DNA of 58,654 nucleotides from Leptospira biflexa (GTDB lineage Bacteria > Spirochaetota > Spirochaetia > Treponematales > Rectinemataceae), in the NCBI GenBank assembly GCA_020721875.1, contig DYLX01000009.1, forward strand, positions 1-58,654, read 5' to 3'. Positions 18,315 through 26,407 of the stretch are shown piece by piece. The notes under the pieces were generated by a model. The model saw only the letters and a program-made list of their open reading frames with translations. It was not told the origin of the DNA and did no database searches. Made by a program: the position numbers and the translations under genes. Numbering within the stretch: the first letter of the stretch is position 1; each line of letters begins with the position of its first letter.

Positions 18315-19810
18315 CCTACGGAACCCTCCATTTCAAGTTCGATGAGCCTATTGAGCTCAACCGCATACTCCATCGGCAGCTCCTTCACCAAGGGGTCGAT
18401 GAAGCCATTGACGATCATAACGGCCGCTTCTTTCTCGGTGAGACCACGACTCATGAGGTAAAAAAGTTGCTCCTCGCTGATCTTCGAGACCTTTGCCTCG
18501 TGCTCCATCACCGCGCCTTCGGAGCGGATGTCCATCGTGGGGTAGGTATTCGAGCGAGAGCGCGGATCGAGGATGAGGGCGTCGCATTCGACCTTCGACT
18601 TGATGCCGGAGAGGCCTGCCTCGACTTTGACGAGGCCCCGGTAGCTCGCGGTGCCACCATCCTTCGAGATCGATTTCGAGGTGATGACGCTCGAGGTGTT
18701 CGGGGCGAAGTGTAAAATCTTCGCGCCAGTGTCCTGTTCCTGGCCTTTGCCGGCGAAGGCGATCGTGAGCACTTCGCCTCGCGCGCCTTCGCCCATCAAA
18801 AAGATCGCGGGGTACTTCATGGTTACTTTCGAGCCAATGTTGCCGTCGACCCATTCCATAATGGCGTGGTCCCAGGCGAAGGCGCGCTTTGTGACGAGGT
18901 TGTACATGTTGCTCGACCAGTTCTGCACAGTGGAGTAGCGGATGCGCGCTCTGGGCAGCGCGATGATCTCGACCACCGCCGAGTGCAGGCTGTCGCTTGT
19001 AAATACCGGCGCCGTGCAGCCCTCAATGTAGTGTACAAAGGAGCCCTCGTCCGCGATGATAAGGGTGCGCTCGAACTGGCCGAAGGCCTGTGAGTTTACT
19101 CTGAAGTAGGCTTGCAAGGGAATATCGACGCGCACATTGGGAGGCACGTAGACAAAGGAGCCGCCCGACCACACCGCAGAGTTCAAGGCCGCAAACTTGT
19201 TATCGTCGGGTGGTACGACGGTGCCGAAAAAACGCTTGACGAGGTCGGGGTGCTCGCGCACTGCGGTCTCGACGTCGGTGAAGAGGATGCCCTTTTTCTT
19301 GAGGTCTTCGCGGATGTTGTGATAGACCATCTCAGAGTCGTACTGCGCGCCGACGCCCGCGAGGAATTTGCGCTCGGCCTCGGGCACGCCGAGGCGCTCG
19401 TAGGTGCGCTTGATATCGTCGGGCAGGGCTTCCCAGGAACTCTGGGCGCGCTCGGTCGGCTTTGAATAGTAGGTCATGGCGTCGAACTCGAGTTTTGAGA
19501 GATCAGCGCCCCAAGTCGGCATGGGCAAAGTCTGGAAGAGCCTGAGTGCCCTGAGCCTGAAGCGGAGCATCCACTCGGGCTCGCCCTTTGCAGCGCTGAT
19601 CGAGCGGACGGTCTCCTCGCTGAGTCCTTTGCCGGTTTGGACGATGGCGCGTTCGGGCATCGAGAAGCCGAAACGTTCGGCGTAACCGGATCCGATGTCG
19701 CGCAGATCGCGCGTTTCGGTTATTTTGTGCGTCTCGCGAGCGTCTCGCGCATCTCGCGTGTCTTGCGCGCCTAACATATCACGAGTTTCGACAGGGACTT
19801 CACTCCGCAT
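18311..19810 (-). CDS. sufB: SufB, scaffold subunit of the SufBC2D complex
   Basis: A 499-residue protein whose core is highly typical: [56 protein letters not shown] and [13 protein letters not shown]. It assembles [Fe-S] clusters with SufC and SufD. I placed the start at ATG 19810, which has GAGGAG 8 bp upstream and overlaps the sufC stop by 11 bp; the longer frame to 19969 would run deep into sufC. Even so, the first ~40 residues are an Arg/Asp/Thr-rich low-complexity segment ([12 protein letters not shown]) absent from ordinary SufB and built from short DNA repeats. Confidence 0.95.
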   Translation of the reverse strand: MRSEVPVETRDMLGAQDTRDARDARETHKITETRDLRDIGSGYAERFGFSMPERAIVQTGKGLSEETVRSISAAKGEPEWMLRFRLRALRLFQTLPMPTWGADLSKLEFDAMTYYSKPTERAQSSWEALPDDIKRTYERLGVPEAERKFLAGVGAQYDSEMVYHNIREDLKKKGILFTDVETAVREHPDLVKRFFGTVVPPDDNKFAALNSAVWSGGSFVYVPPNVRVDIPLQAYFRVNSQAFGQFERTLIIADEGSFVHYIEGCTAPVFTSDSLHSAVVEIIALPRARIRYSTVQNWSSNMYNLVTKRAFAWDHAIMEWVDGNIGSKVTMKYPAIFLMGEGARGEVLTIAFAGKGQEQDTGAKILHFAPNTSSVITSKSISKDGGTASYRGLVKVEAGLSGIKSKVECDALILDPRSRSNTYPTMDIRSEGAVMEHEAKVSKISEEQLFYLMSRGLTEKEAAVMIVNGFIDPLVKELPMEYAVELNRLIELEMEGSVG

Positions 19811-20624
19811 AGGCTGCTCCTCGTGCGGGCTCGCGCTCCGCGTGGCCCGCAATGGTATCTGTAGGCCGCTCAACCTCACGATCGACCGCGATTCGACGGA
19901 CACCGTCGTAGCCCTCTCGCTCGAGGAGTTCGACAAGCTCAAAGCCGCCTGTTGCGACAATGCGTCCATGTTCCAGAATATGAACCGCGTCGGGCCGAAC
20001 GAGATCCAAAAGGCGCCGGTAGTGCGTAATCACGAGGGCGGAGAAACCGGGGCCGCGAAGGTGGTTAATGCCTTCGGCCACCACCTTGAGCGCGTCGATG
20101 TCGAGCCCGGAATCTGTCTCGTCGAAAATCGCAAAGCGCGGGCGCAAGGTCAAAAGCTGGAGAATCTCCATACGTTTCTTTTCGCCGCCCGAAAAGCCTT
20201 CATTGAGCGAACGGCTCGCAAAGGATGGATCGATACCGAGCATCGCGAAATTCGCTTTGAGCTCCGCGATAAACGCCGTGGCATTCTCGGGCGGTTCCCT
20301 ACGGAGGTCTGCGACGCGCTTTAAAAATTTTGAAACGGTGACGCCGGGAATCTCAGCCGGATACTGGAAGGCCAGAAAAAGCCCGAGACGCGCGCGCTCC
20401 CAGACTTCGAGGTCGAAAAGCTGCTCATCGTCCAGCGCGGCGCTTCCCGCTTCGACACGGTAACCGGGGTGGCCCATAAGTACATTCGCAAGCGTGCTCT
20501 TTCCGTGACCATTGGGACCCATGAGCGCGTGCACCTCGCCGTCGGGAACCTCGAGATCGAGCCCATCGATGATACGTTTTCCCTCTATGCCCGCCTCAAG
20601 ACCCTTTATTCTCAGTCCTTTCAT
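19800..20624 (-). CDS. sufC: SufC, ATPase of the SufBC2D complex
   Basis: A 274-residue ABC-type ATPase that powers Fe-S assembly. Walker A is GPNGHGKST, the Q-loop is [11 protein letters not shown], the signature region is [19 protein letters not shown], and Walker B is [14 protein letters not shown], all hallmarks of SufC. The start at ATG 20624 gives the usual [11 protein letters not shown] beginning, 13 bp after the sufT-like gene; upstream in-frame codons would overlap that gene and lack similarity. It overlaps sufB by 11 bp. Confidence 0.96.
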   Translation of the reverse strand: MKGLRIKGLEAGIEGKRIIDGLDLEVPDGEVHALMGPNGHGKSTLANVLMGHPGYRVEAGSAALDDEQLFDLEVWERARLGLFLAFQYPAEIPGVTVSKFLKRVADLRREPPENATAFIAELKANFAMLGIDPSFASRSLNEGFSGGEKKRMEILQLLTLRPRFAIFDETDSGLDIDALKVVAEGINHLRGPGFSALVITHYRRLLDLVRPDAVHILEHGRIVATGGFELVELLEREGYDGVRRIAVDREVERPTDTIAGHAEREPARGAAYAE

Positions 20625-20637
20625 TGCTATCTCTCCT

Positions 20638-20958
20638 TCACCAGATCGAATAGCCATAGTCGAGCCGTACCTCGTCGCTCGCCCGCTCCATGCTCCATGG
20701 CGGATCCCAGACAATCTTGACCCGTACATCGTGAATGCCGGTGACAAAGCGCAGCACACGCACGATTTCTCCTTTTAGCTGACCCTCAAGCGGGCAGCCG
20801 ATGTAGGTGAGCGTAAAGTCGACTTCAATATGGCCATCGACCACTTCAGCTCTGTACACCAAACCCAAATCGACGATCGAGTACCCGAGCTCGGGGTCTT
20901 CGACCTCCTGGAGAATCTCGAGAAGGTCGTCTTGTGTGTATGTTGTTTTCATTTTCAT
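20638..20958 (-). CDS. sufT: MIP18/DUF59 family Fe-S assembly factor (SufT-like)
   Basis: About 106 residues. Core motifs of the MIP18 family are present: LQEVEDPELGYSIVDLGLVY and FTLTYIGCPLEG with the conserved cysteine, then VRVKIVWDPPWS. Relatives help mature or insert Fe-S clusters and often sit in suf operons. It is the first gene of this one, followed 13 bp later by sufC. Starts at 20973 (TTG), 20958 or 20952 (ATG) are all possible and none has a clear Shine-Dalgarno. I chose 20958. Symbol by context and family. Confidence 0.85.
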   Translation of the reverse strand: MKMKTTYTQDDLLEILQEVEDPELGYSIVDLGLVYRAEVVDGHIEVDFTLTYIGCPLEGQLKGEIVRVLRFVTGIHDVRVKIVWDPPWSMERASDEVRLDYGYSIW

Positions 20959-20996
20959 TACTAATATAGTCAACTTTTTGATTATATTCTAGTAAT
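20957..20996. promoter_or_regulatory. Imperfect palindrome upstream of the suf operon
   Basis: ATTACTAATATAGTC (20957-20971) faces GATTATATTCTAGTAAT (20980-20996), an inverted repeat with a 2-nt bulge around an 8-bp spacer. On the minus strand TTGAAT and TAGAAT-like boxes lie in the same region. A regulator site for the suf operon, the divergent oxidoreductase gene, or both is plausible. No named Fe-S regulator consensus is recognised. Confidence 0.4.
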
Positions 20997-21040
20997 CTAG
21001 TAGGAATTTATTCAACAAGAAATACAGAAAGAGGAATACA

Positions 21041-21733
21041 ATGGGAACTTTAGAGCGTGCAGAAACGCAGAATGACGCGTTGGTGATTGTGGCACAGCCT
21101 AAGCGTCCGAGTTTCAACAGCGCCATTGCCGAGGAAATCGCACGGGGGCTCAAGGTCCAAGGCTACGACCGTACCGAATTGATCGACCTCTACGCCGACG
21201 GGTTCGACCCCGTGATGCCCTCGGAGGAACTGCCGAGGAAATTCAGCTTCGACGAGCGGACTCTTGACTATCAAGAGAAAATGATGCGGGCAGCGAGAGT
21301 GGTCTTCGTCTACCCCGACTGGTGGGGTGGTCCACCCGCCATCCTTAAAGGTTTTCTTGACAGGGTGTTTCGGCCGGGCATCGCCTACGGTTTCAGAGAG
21401 GCGGATTTCCGCGACGCGGACGCTCCTGGCCTCTTGGGCGAAAAACGATTCGATGTGTTCATCACAACCGATACCGCGCTCGAGCATGTAGTGCCTACAA
21501 GCGTTCCCGAAGAAACGGACGTGAGCGAGCCCTCGGGGCCTGTGTCGAATGTGTCGGCTGAAAAGGCTGTGGAGCTCTGGCCACCCACCCAGGTGTGGAA
21601 GAAAAACATCCTCGAGTTCTGCGGAGTAAGGCAAGCTAAAGTTCATGTGTTCTGGAATCTCAGGCACAGTACCTACGCGGAGCGAAAGGCCTGGCTCGAG
21701 GGAATTCCGGCGCGGCTCAGCGGTGAAGCGTAG
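21041..21733 (+). CDS. NAD(P)H-dependent flavin oxidoreductase (flavodoxin-like fold, KefF/MdaB-like)
   Basis: A 230-residue flavodoxin_2-type quinone or nitro-reductase. It starts with a beta strand and loop ALVIVAQPKRPSFNSA. VVFVYPDWWGGPPAILKGFLDRVFRPGIAY is the signature of NAD(P)H dehydrogenases of this family, contacting FMN and the substrate. The start has an AAGAGGAAT site. It is divergent from the suf operon across an 82-bp promoter region, so shared redox-responsive control is possible but unproven. An insertion around residues 150-185 (VPEETDVSEPSGPVSN) is atypical. Confidence 0.85.
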   Translation: MGTLERAETQNDALVIVAQPKRPSFNSAIAEEIARGLKVQGYDRTELIDLYADGFDPVMPSEELPRKFSFDERTLDYQEKMMRAARVVFVYPDWWGGPPAILKGFLDRVFRPGIAYGFREADFRDADAPGLLGEKRFDVFITTDTALEHVVPTSVPEETDVSEPSGPVSNVSAEKAVELWPPTQVWKKNILEFCGVRQAKVHVFWNLRHSTYAERKAWLEGIPARLSGEA

Positions 21734-21735
21734 CG

Positions 21736-21769
21736 AAAAAAAGCGCCGGAGCGTGAGCCGAGCCGGCGC
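21736..21769 (-). terminator. Rho-independent terminator of pepT
   Basis: On the minus strand CCGGCGC... reads as stem GCGCCGG/CCGGCGC with a 13-nt loop followed by seven T residues. It lies 59 nt beyond the pepT stop and immediately after the convergent oxidoreductase gene. Confidence 0.8.
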
Positions 21770-21827
21770 CGAATGCGAGCGGAGGCAGCGTATCCGCGCC
21801 TCCCGCCTACGCAAAATCAGGAACAAC

Positions 21828-23084
21828 TCACTCAGCCCAGATCTGCACGAGATTGATGATAGTCTCGACCGCCAGGGCCATCTCAGAAAGCGATGCCCAC
21901 TCGAAACGACTGTGGTAGTTGTAGCCGCCGGTAAAGAGGTTCGGTGTTGGGATGCCCATCTCGGTGAGCCTGGAGCCGTCGGTGCCGCCTCGTATGGGCT
22001 TCATAATGGGCTCGAATCCCGCCGTCGCGATGGCCCGGTTCAGCCGCTCGAGCACTTCGGGGTGCGCGTCGAGCTTCTGTTTCATGTTGAGATACTGCTG
22101 CTTGATGTCGAGCACAATGTGGCCGGCGGGATACTGGGCCTCGACTGCGGCGGCAAAGGCCTTGAGCGCGGCGATCCGCTCCTGCATTCGCTCGGCGGAA
22201 AAGTCGCGGAGGTAGATCTCGGCCACTGCATGATCGAGGTTTCCCTGTACCTCGATGGGGCAGTAGTAGCCGTACCACCCATCGGTCGCCTCCGGACTTT
22301 CCGAGCGCGGCAGCATACCGATAAAGCTCGCTGCCATCGCGACGGCGTTGGCGAGTTTGCCCCGTGCCGCCCCGATGTGAATCACTTTTCCAATACATTC
22401 AACCTTCACTGTGTACGCGTTAAAGCATTCAGCCTCAACCTCAGGCGCCTTTCCGCCATCGAGCGTGTAGCAGGCTACCGCGCGTGCCTCTGAAAGCGGG
22501 AAGCGGTCCATACCCTTACCGGTCTCTTCGTCGGGGGTAAAGTAGAGGTCGATCGGGCCGTGCTCAATCTCCGGATGCTGCATGAGCCAGGCAATTGCGG
22601 TCATTATCTCCGCGATACCAGCCTTGTCGTCGGCGCCGAGAAGGGTTGAGCCATCGGTTACCACAATGGTGTCGTCGATGTGCTCGGAGAGGTCGGGGAA
22701 CTCGGCGGGGTTGAGCTGATATGTGTCGGAGAGGTGCACCGTCTGTCCGTCGTAACTGCGGATGATGCGCGGTTGCACCCCACTCCCTGAGATATCGCTC
22801 GCGGTGTCCATGTGGGCCATGAGGCCGATACACGGGGCCTTTTCCTTGCCGCGCGTGGCCGGAACGCGCGCGATAATGTAGCAATGCTCGTTGAGCTTGA
22901 CTTCGGGTACGCCGATCGCTTTGAGTTCGGCTTCGAGCGCGCGGGCGAGGTCCCACTGCGTCTTCGTGGTTGGGGTCTCGTCGAGGTGACGATTGCTCTG
23001 CGTGTCGACCTTCGCATAGCGTACGAAGCGATTGAGCAGCTCTTCTGTGTAGGGTTTTGAAAGAAAATCGATAGTATGTCTCAT
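21828..23084 (-). CDS. pepT: Peptidase T (tripeptide aminopeptidase)
   Basis: A 418-residue M20B zinc peptidase that cuts the N-terminal residue from tripeptides in the cytoplasm. Metal and catalytic motifs: CIGLMAHMDTASDISG (His/Asp), LLGADDKAGIAEIM (bridging Asp), YFTPDEETGKGMDRF (catalytic Glu-Glu) and MKPIRGGTDGSRLTEMGIPTP; FTGGYNYHSRFEW carries the last metal His. Length and motif order match PepT. It is monocistronic with its own terminator at 21736-21769. Confidence 0.96.
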   Translation of the reverse strand: MRHTIDFLSKPYTEELLNRFVRYAKVDTQSNRHLDETPTTKTQWDLARALEAELKAIGVPEVKLNEHCYIIARVPATRGKEKAPCIGLMAHMDTASDISGSGVQPRIIRSYDGQTVHLSDTYQLNPAEFPDLSEHIDDTIVVTDGSTLLGADDKAGIAEIMTAIAWLMQHPEIEHGPIDLYFTPDEETGKGMDRFPLSEARAVACYTLDGGKAPEVEAECFNAYTVKVECIGKVIHIGAARGKLANAVAMAASFIGMLPRSESPEATDGWYGYYCPIEVQGNLDHAVAEIYLRDFSAERMQERIAALKAFAAAVEAQYPAGHIVLDIKQQYLNMKQKLDAHPEVLERLNRAIATAGFEPIMKPIRGGTDGSRLTEMGIPTPNLFTGGYNYHSRFEWASLSEMALAVETIINLVQIWAE

Positions 23085-23177
23085 GATTGAGAACTATGGC
23101 ACCGAGTCGGCGTCTCGCGCAAGTGCGTGCGGCTTAATCTTGCCGCGATCGCAGGGGCAGAGTATCTTTCAATCAAT

Positions 23178-24131
23178 ATGAAAATACCGACATACCCAGA
23201 ATTCGCGCCCCTCGATCTCGACGCGCGCGAAGAGCTCTACCCGGCGCTGAATCTCCTGCCTGACGGCATATCGGAATTCACCTTCGCGGGGCTCTATCTT
23301 TTCCGGAACACCTACAATTACCAGATATCGCGGCTGCCCGAGGGGAACCTCGTCATATCAGGACGTCGCAGAGATAAGAGCTTTTTTTATGTTCCCTGCT
23401 GTTTCCCGAACCTCGATCGCTTCGATGAACTCATGCAGCGTTTCGACTACATGCGCCACTTTTCTGAGACGCAGGCTGCGAAGCACCGCATCGAGCTCGA
23501 GGCACGCGGGTATATCGTGTATGAGGACCGAGATAATTTCGACTATCTGTACAACCGGGAAGATCTTGCCACACTGAATGGCCGCGCCTACCACAAGAAG
23601 CGTAACCTGGTGAACGGTTTTGTGAGCATCTACGTGTGTGAGCAACGGCCGCTCAACCACAGCCGCGTCGCGGATGCGGTCGCGGTACTCGACGAGTGGC
23701 GCAAAACAAAAGGAGTCGAAGGAGACTATGTCGCCGCGATGGAAGCGCTCGAGCACTTTGAGACGCTGGGGCTGCGAGGCGCGGTCTACTATATCGAGCA
23801 GAAGCCGGTGGGCTGGTGCCTCGGCGAGCCGCTCGCAAAGGGCAAGGCCTTTGCAGTGCACTTCGAGAAGGCGTGCGATCGCTTTAAAGGGATTTACCAA
23901 TTCATCAATCAGGCCTTTGCACAGTCGCTCGCGAAGCATTACCATTACATAAACCGAGAGCAAGATTTGGGCGATCTCGGTCTCCGTCAGGCGAAAATGA
24001 CCTACCGGCCTTCGGGTTTCGTGAAGAAATACACCGTGATCCACCCCGATCGTGCCGGTTTTATGCCCACGCCCGCCGAGCCCCCCGCCGAATGCGGCCC
24101 CGGCACGATGCACGAGTGCTCCGATGACTGA
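23178..24131 (+). CDS. DUF2156 (LPG synthase C-like, GNAT-fold) protein
   Basis: A 317-residue protein resembling stand-alone DUF2156 proteins, related to the aminoacyl-phosphatidylglycerol synthase C-terminal domain. Visible: SEFTFAGLYLFRNTYNYQIS near the N-terminus, EDRDNFDYLYNREDLATLNGRAYHKKRNLVNGF, and DLGLRQAKMTYRPSGFVKKYTV near the end, typical of the family. The double GNAT fold suggests transfer of an acyl or aminoacyl group; the acceptor is unknown. ATG 23178 is preferred to an upstream in-frame start at 23127, though neither has a strong ribosome site. Its TGA overlaps the next start (ATGACTGA), indicating translational coupling. Confidence 0.82.
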   Translation: MKIPTYPEFAPLDLDAREELYPALNLLPDGISEFTFAGLYLFRNTYNYQISRLPEGNLVISGRRRDKSFFYVPCCFPNLDRFDELMQRFDYMRHFSETQAAKHRIELEARGYIVYEDRDNFDYLYNREDLATLNGRAYHKKRNLVNGFVSIYVCEQRPLNHSRVADAVAVLDEWRKTKGVEGDYVAAMEALEHFETLGLRGAVYYIEQKPVGWCLGEPLAKGKAFAVHFEKACDRFKGIYQFINQAFAQSLAKHYHYINREQDLGDLGLRQAKMTYRPSGFVKKYTVIHPDRAGFMPTPAEPPAECGPGTMHECSDD

Positions 24132-25299
24132 GCACGCATCGCAACCTGAAACCGCCGGCGAGGCCGCACACGGCCGTGATTCGGCGCATAGCTATGATTC
24201 GGTGCGCAGCCGTGATTCGACGCACCTGCCAGCAGCGGCTCCGGCGCCGGCGCCTCGGTTCGAAGCCTTTACGCTTCCTCCAAAGCCAATCGATGAAGCG
24301 GCTCGGCGAGCGCTCCTCGCTGAAATCCCCCCAGTTGCCCGCGAGCTCGCGGACGCGGCAGTATCGATCACCTTTCTGGCCGGCGCGGGTACACGGTGGA
24401 GAGCCTCGCTCGCCGAAGCGAAGCGGCGTTTCGAGAAGGCTCGTACGGGTTTGTCTGAAGCCGCCGGATTTTCTGAGGATAAGCCCCGTGGTCTTTTTCC
24501 GGTTCCCGATTTTTTGCACGGCCGCAACGGTACCGGGCGCGTTGCGATGGCCGCGTACGCCTTCGATGCGGTGCGCCGCATTCCGTGGCACATCGTTGTG
24601 GTGCGGGGCTGGGAGAAGGAGATCGATGAATTCGCGCTCGCGCCTGCGGGAATATCGCCTTCTACTCGGGTGTTTTTTACACAGCGCGGTGGCCCAAGGG
24701 GTGAAGTTTACGGCCACGGCGACGCCGCACTTCAGTGCGAGGAGCTCTGGAGAAATTCACACTATGTGGTGACCAATTTCGGGGGCGATGCAAACTCCGC
24801 CCTCACCGTGGAGCTCGCGCTGCGCGCCTTTGCCCAGTTCGACACGCATGGAATCGAAATTGGCGCGATTATCCCCGTCGCTCGGGTCGATGCGCCAAGC
24901 TATCCTGTATACCTCAGCGAAGAGGGGCTTCCTATCGGCTTCTGGCACCACAAACTTACCGGTGAGGCTCCTCGCGGCAGACCCGCACCGCTCACCAACG
25001 TGGGCATCCGGGTATACCGAGCGGATTGGCTCTCGCACGCATTGCGCGAGATGGAACATAAATACCGGGTTCTCGATGGGCGCGGCGCTTTCCTTTGGAA
25101 TATACCAGGGAACGACCCAGCGAAGCATGAGTGTGCCCTCGACAATGTCGATAATTACCTTGCGAACCAAGGCCTCGTGCGTGTCATGTCGATCTCGCTG
25201 CCTAGAGAACTCACGCCTCTCAAAGAGCTCGGCGAATACCGGGAGTTTGTACGCGCCACGCGCGAAGTACAGACGGAGCTCAGTGCAGTACGCCTATAA
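24124..25299 (+). CDS. Nucleotidyltransferase-like protein, unrecognised subfamily
   Basis: A 391-residue protein. After a low-complexity Asp/Ser/Arg N-terminus (~45 residues) it contains ITFLAGAGTRWRASL, a variant of the NTP-binding loop of sugar-phosphate nucleotidyltransferases. Further on, IPWHIVVVRGWEKEIDEFA and HYVVTNFGGDANSALTVELAL suit a Rossmann-like nucleotide fold, and LPIGFWHHKLTG and LTNVGIRVYRADWL look conserved. I cannot name the substrate. The start overlaps the DUF2156 stop by 8 bp, so the two proteins probably act together. Its 3' end overlaps the convergent chrA gene by 20 bp. Confidence 0.6.
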   Translation: MTEHASQPETAGEAAHGRDSAHSYDSVRSRDSTHLPAAAPAPAPRFEAFTLPPKPIDEAARRALLAEIPPVARELADAAVSITFLAGAGTRWRASLAEAKRRFEKARTGLSEAAGFSEDKPRGLFPVPDFLHGRNGTGRVAMAAYAFDAVRRIPWHIVVVRGWEKEIDEFALAPAGISPSTRVFFTQRGGPRGEVYGHGDAALQCEELWRNSHYVVTNFGGDANSALTVELALRAFAQFDTHGIEIGAIIPVARVDAPSYPVYLSEEGLPIGFWHHKLTGEAPRGRPAPLTNVGIRVYRADWLSHALREMEHKYRVLDGRGAFLWNIPGNDPAKHECALDNVDNYLANQGLVRVMSISLPRELTPLKELGEYREFVRATREVQTELSAVRL

Positions 25300-25792
25300 G
25301 CATATTAAGGGCACCAGATCCAAGAATGATCCACACCGCGTTGAACTTCGTAAACGCAGTTACGGCGAAAGCCGCAATCGTGAAAATCCAAGGCCAGGCT
25401 ACAGTGGTTTGAGGAAGCAAGGTCCACAAGGTCATCAAGATCATTGCCATGCTTCCCGTTCGAAGGCTCTCGTCGGCGATGCTCTTCTTTAAAGGAATAT
25501 ATTTCGCGAATGCGAGCACAAGCGACATTGCGATGACGGGGAAGGCAATCACCGAAGTAGTTGCAGCGAGCGCACCAAAGAATCCGCCTTTCTGCCAACC
25601 GACGAGGGTCGCAGCATTGAGTGCGATGGGGCCTGGCGTCGACTGCGCGATCGCGATGAGCGAATTGAAGGCGTCGGCCGTCATCCAGCGCGGAACGATT
25701 TCATTCTTGATGAGCCCGACGACAGACCAACCGCCACCAAACGCGACAATGCCAATTTTAAAAAACGCAAGCGATACACTCAGGATTTCCAT
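25280..25792 (-). CDS. chrA: Chromate transporter, second half (short ChrA)
   Basis: A 170-residue membrane protein of the CHR family, which exports chromate or related anions. LAFFKIGIVAFGGGWSVVGLI and AIAQSTPGPIALNAAT (the APGP-like motif) are family hallmarks, followed by four hydrophobic segments. I placed the start at ATG 25792, giving the usual beginning; the longer frame runs back through the previous gene. It overlaps that gene by 13 bp. The two short CHR proteins form a pair equivalent to one long ChrA. The physiological anion is not certain. Confidence 0.88.
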   Translation of the reverse strand: MEILSVSLAFFKIGIVAFGGGWSVVGLIKNEIVPRWMTADAFNSLIAIAQSTPGPIALNAATLVGWQKGGFFGALAATTSVIAFPVIAMSLVLAFAKYIPLKKSIADESLRTGSMAMILMTLWTLLPQTTVAWPWIFTIAAFAVTAFTKFNAVWIILGSGALNMLIGVLH

Positions 25793-26352
25793 ACAAGCTT
25801 TCCCACGTAGAGCAGTGCGATTCCACCAAGCAGGATAAAGAAAGCCTGAGAGGGGAACGCCGCGAGCAACACGGCGAAGACGATGACCTCGATCGCCGTG
25901 CGGACCGTCCACTTCCGATTCTTTGCGGTTCTCCAAAGCATGGAGGCAACAAGCCCTGGCACAACCGCGCCTGCACCCGCTAAGAAGCGTTTAAAGAGCA
26001 GAGTGTTGCCGTAGATGCTGATAAAGCCACCCACGAGGATGAGGGCGAAGAATGGCGGAAGCATGACGCCAAGTAATGCGGCAATCGCTCCAAGAACCCC
26101 AGCAATGCGATAGGACACAAGGAAGGAAGTGCTCAGCGCGATGGGGCCAGGGAACACCTGGGCGCGAGAGAAGACCTGGTAGAAATCTTTCTCATTGATC
26201 CAACCGAGCTTTTCAAAGGTATTGCCGATAACGGGTACGATTACGTAGCCGCCACCGAGCGTGACAGTGTTGATTTTTGCGAGCTCGATAAAAATGCGCC
26301 AAGGGGTAGGATGCAATTTGGACCGTCCTTCCGGGTTTTCAGGCACATTCAT
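25780..26352 (-). CDS. chrA: Chromate transporter, first half (short ChrA)
   Basis: A 190-residue membrane protein of the CHR family. IFIELAKINTVTLGGGYVIVPVI and FSRAQVFPGPIALSTSFLVSYRIAG contain the duplicated GGGY and PGP motifs. An NPEGRSKLHPTPW soluble tail precedes the first helix. It is paired with the overlapping short CHR gene; bidomain pairs of this kind act as heterodimers. A good AGGAGG site lies before ATG 26352. The spacing to addA (26408) is 55 bp, but addA is a separate operon ending here. Confidence 0.88.
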   Translation of the reverse strand: MNVPENPEGRSKLHPTPWRIFIELAKINTVTLGGGYVIVPVIGNTFEKLGWINEKDFYQVFSRAQVFPGPIALSTSFLVSYRIAGVLGAIAALLGVMLPPFFALILVGGFISIYGNTLLFKRFLAGAGAVVPGLVASMLWRTAKNRKWTVRTAIEVIVFAVLLAAFPSQAFFILLGGIALLYVGKLVWKS

Positions 26353-26407
26353 GAAATCCTCCTATAAAACATCAATCCTCCTTATGGATTTCTTCGAAGT
26401 AAAAATA

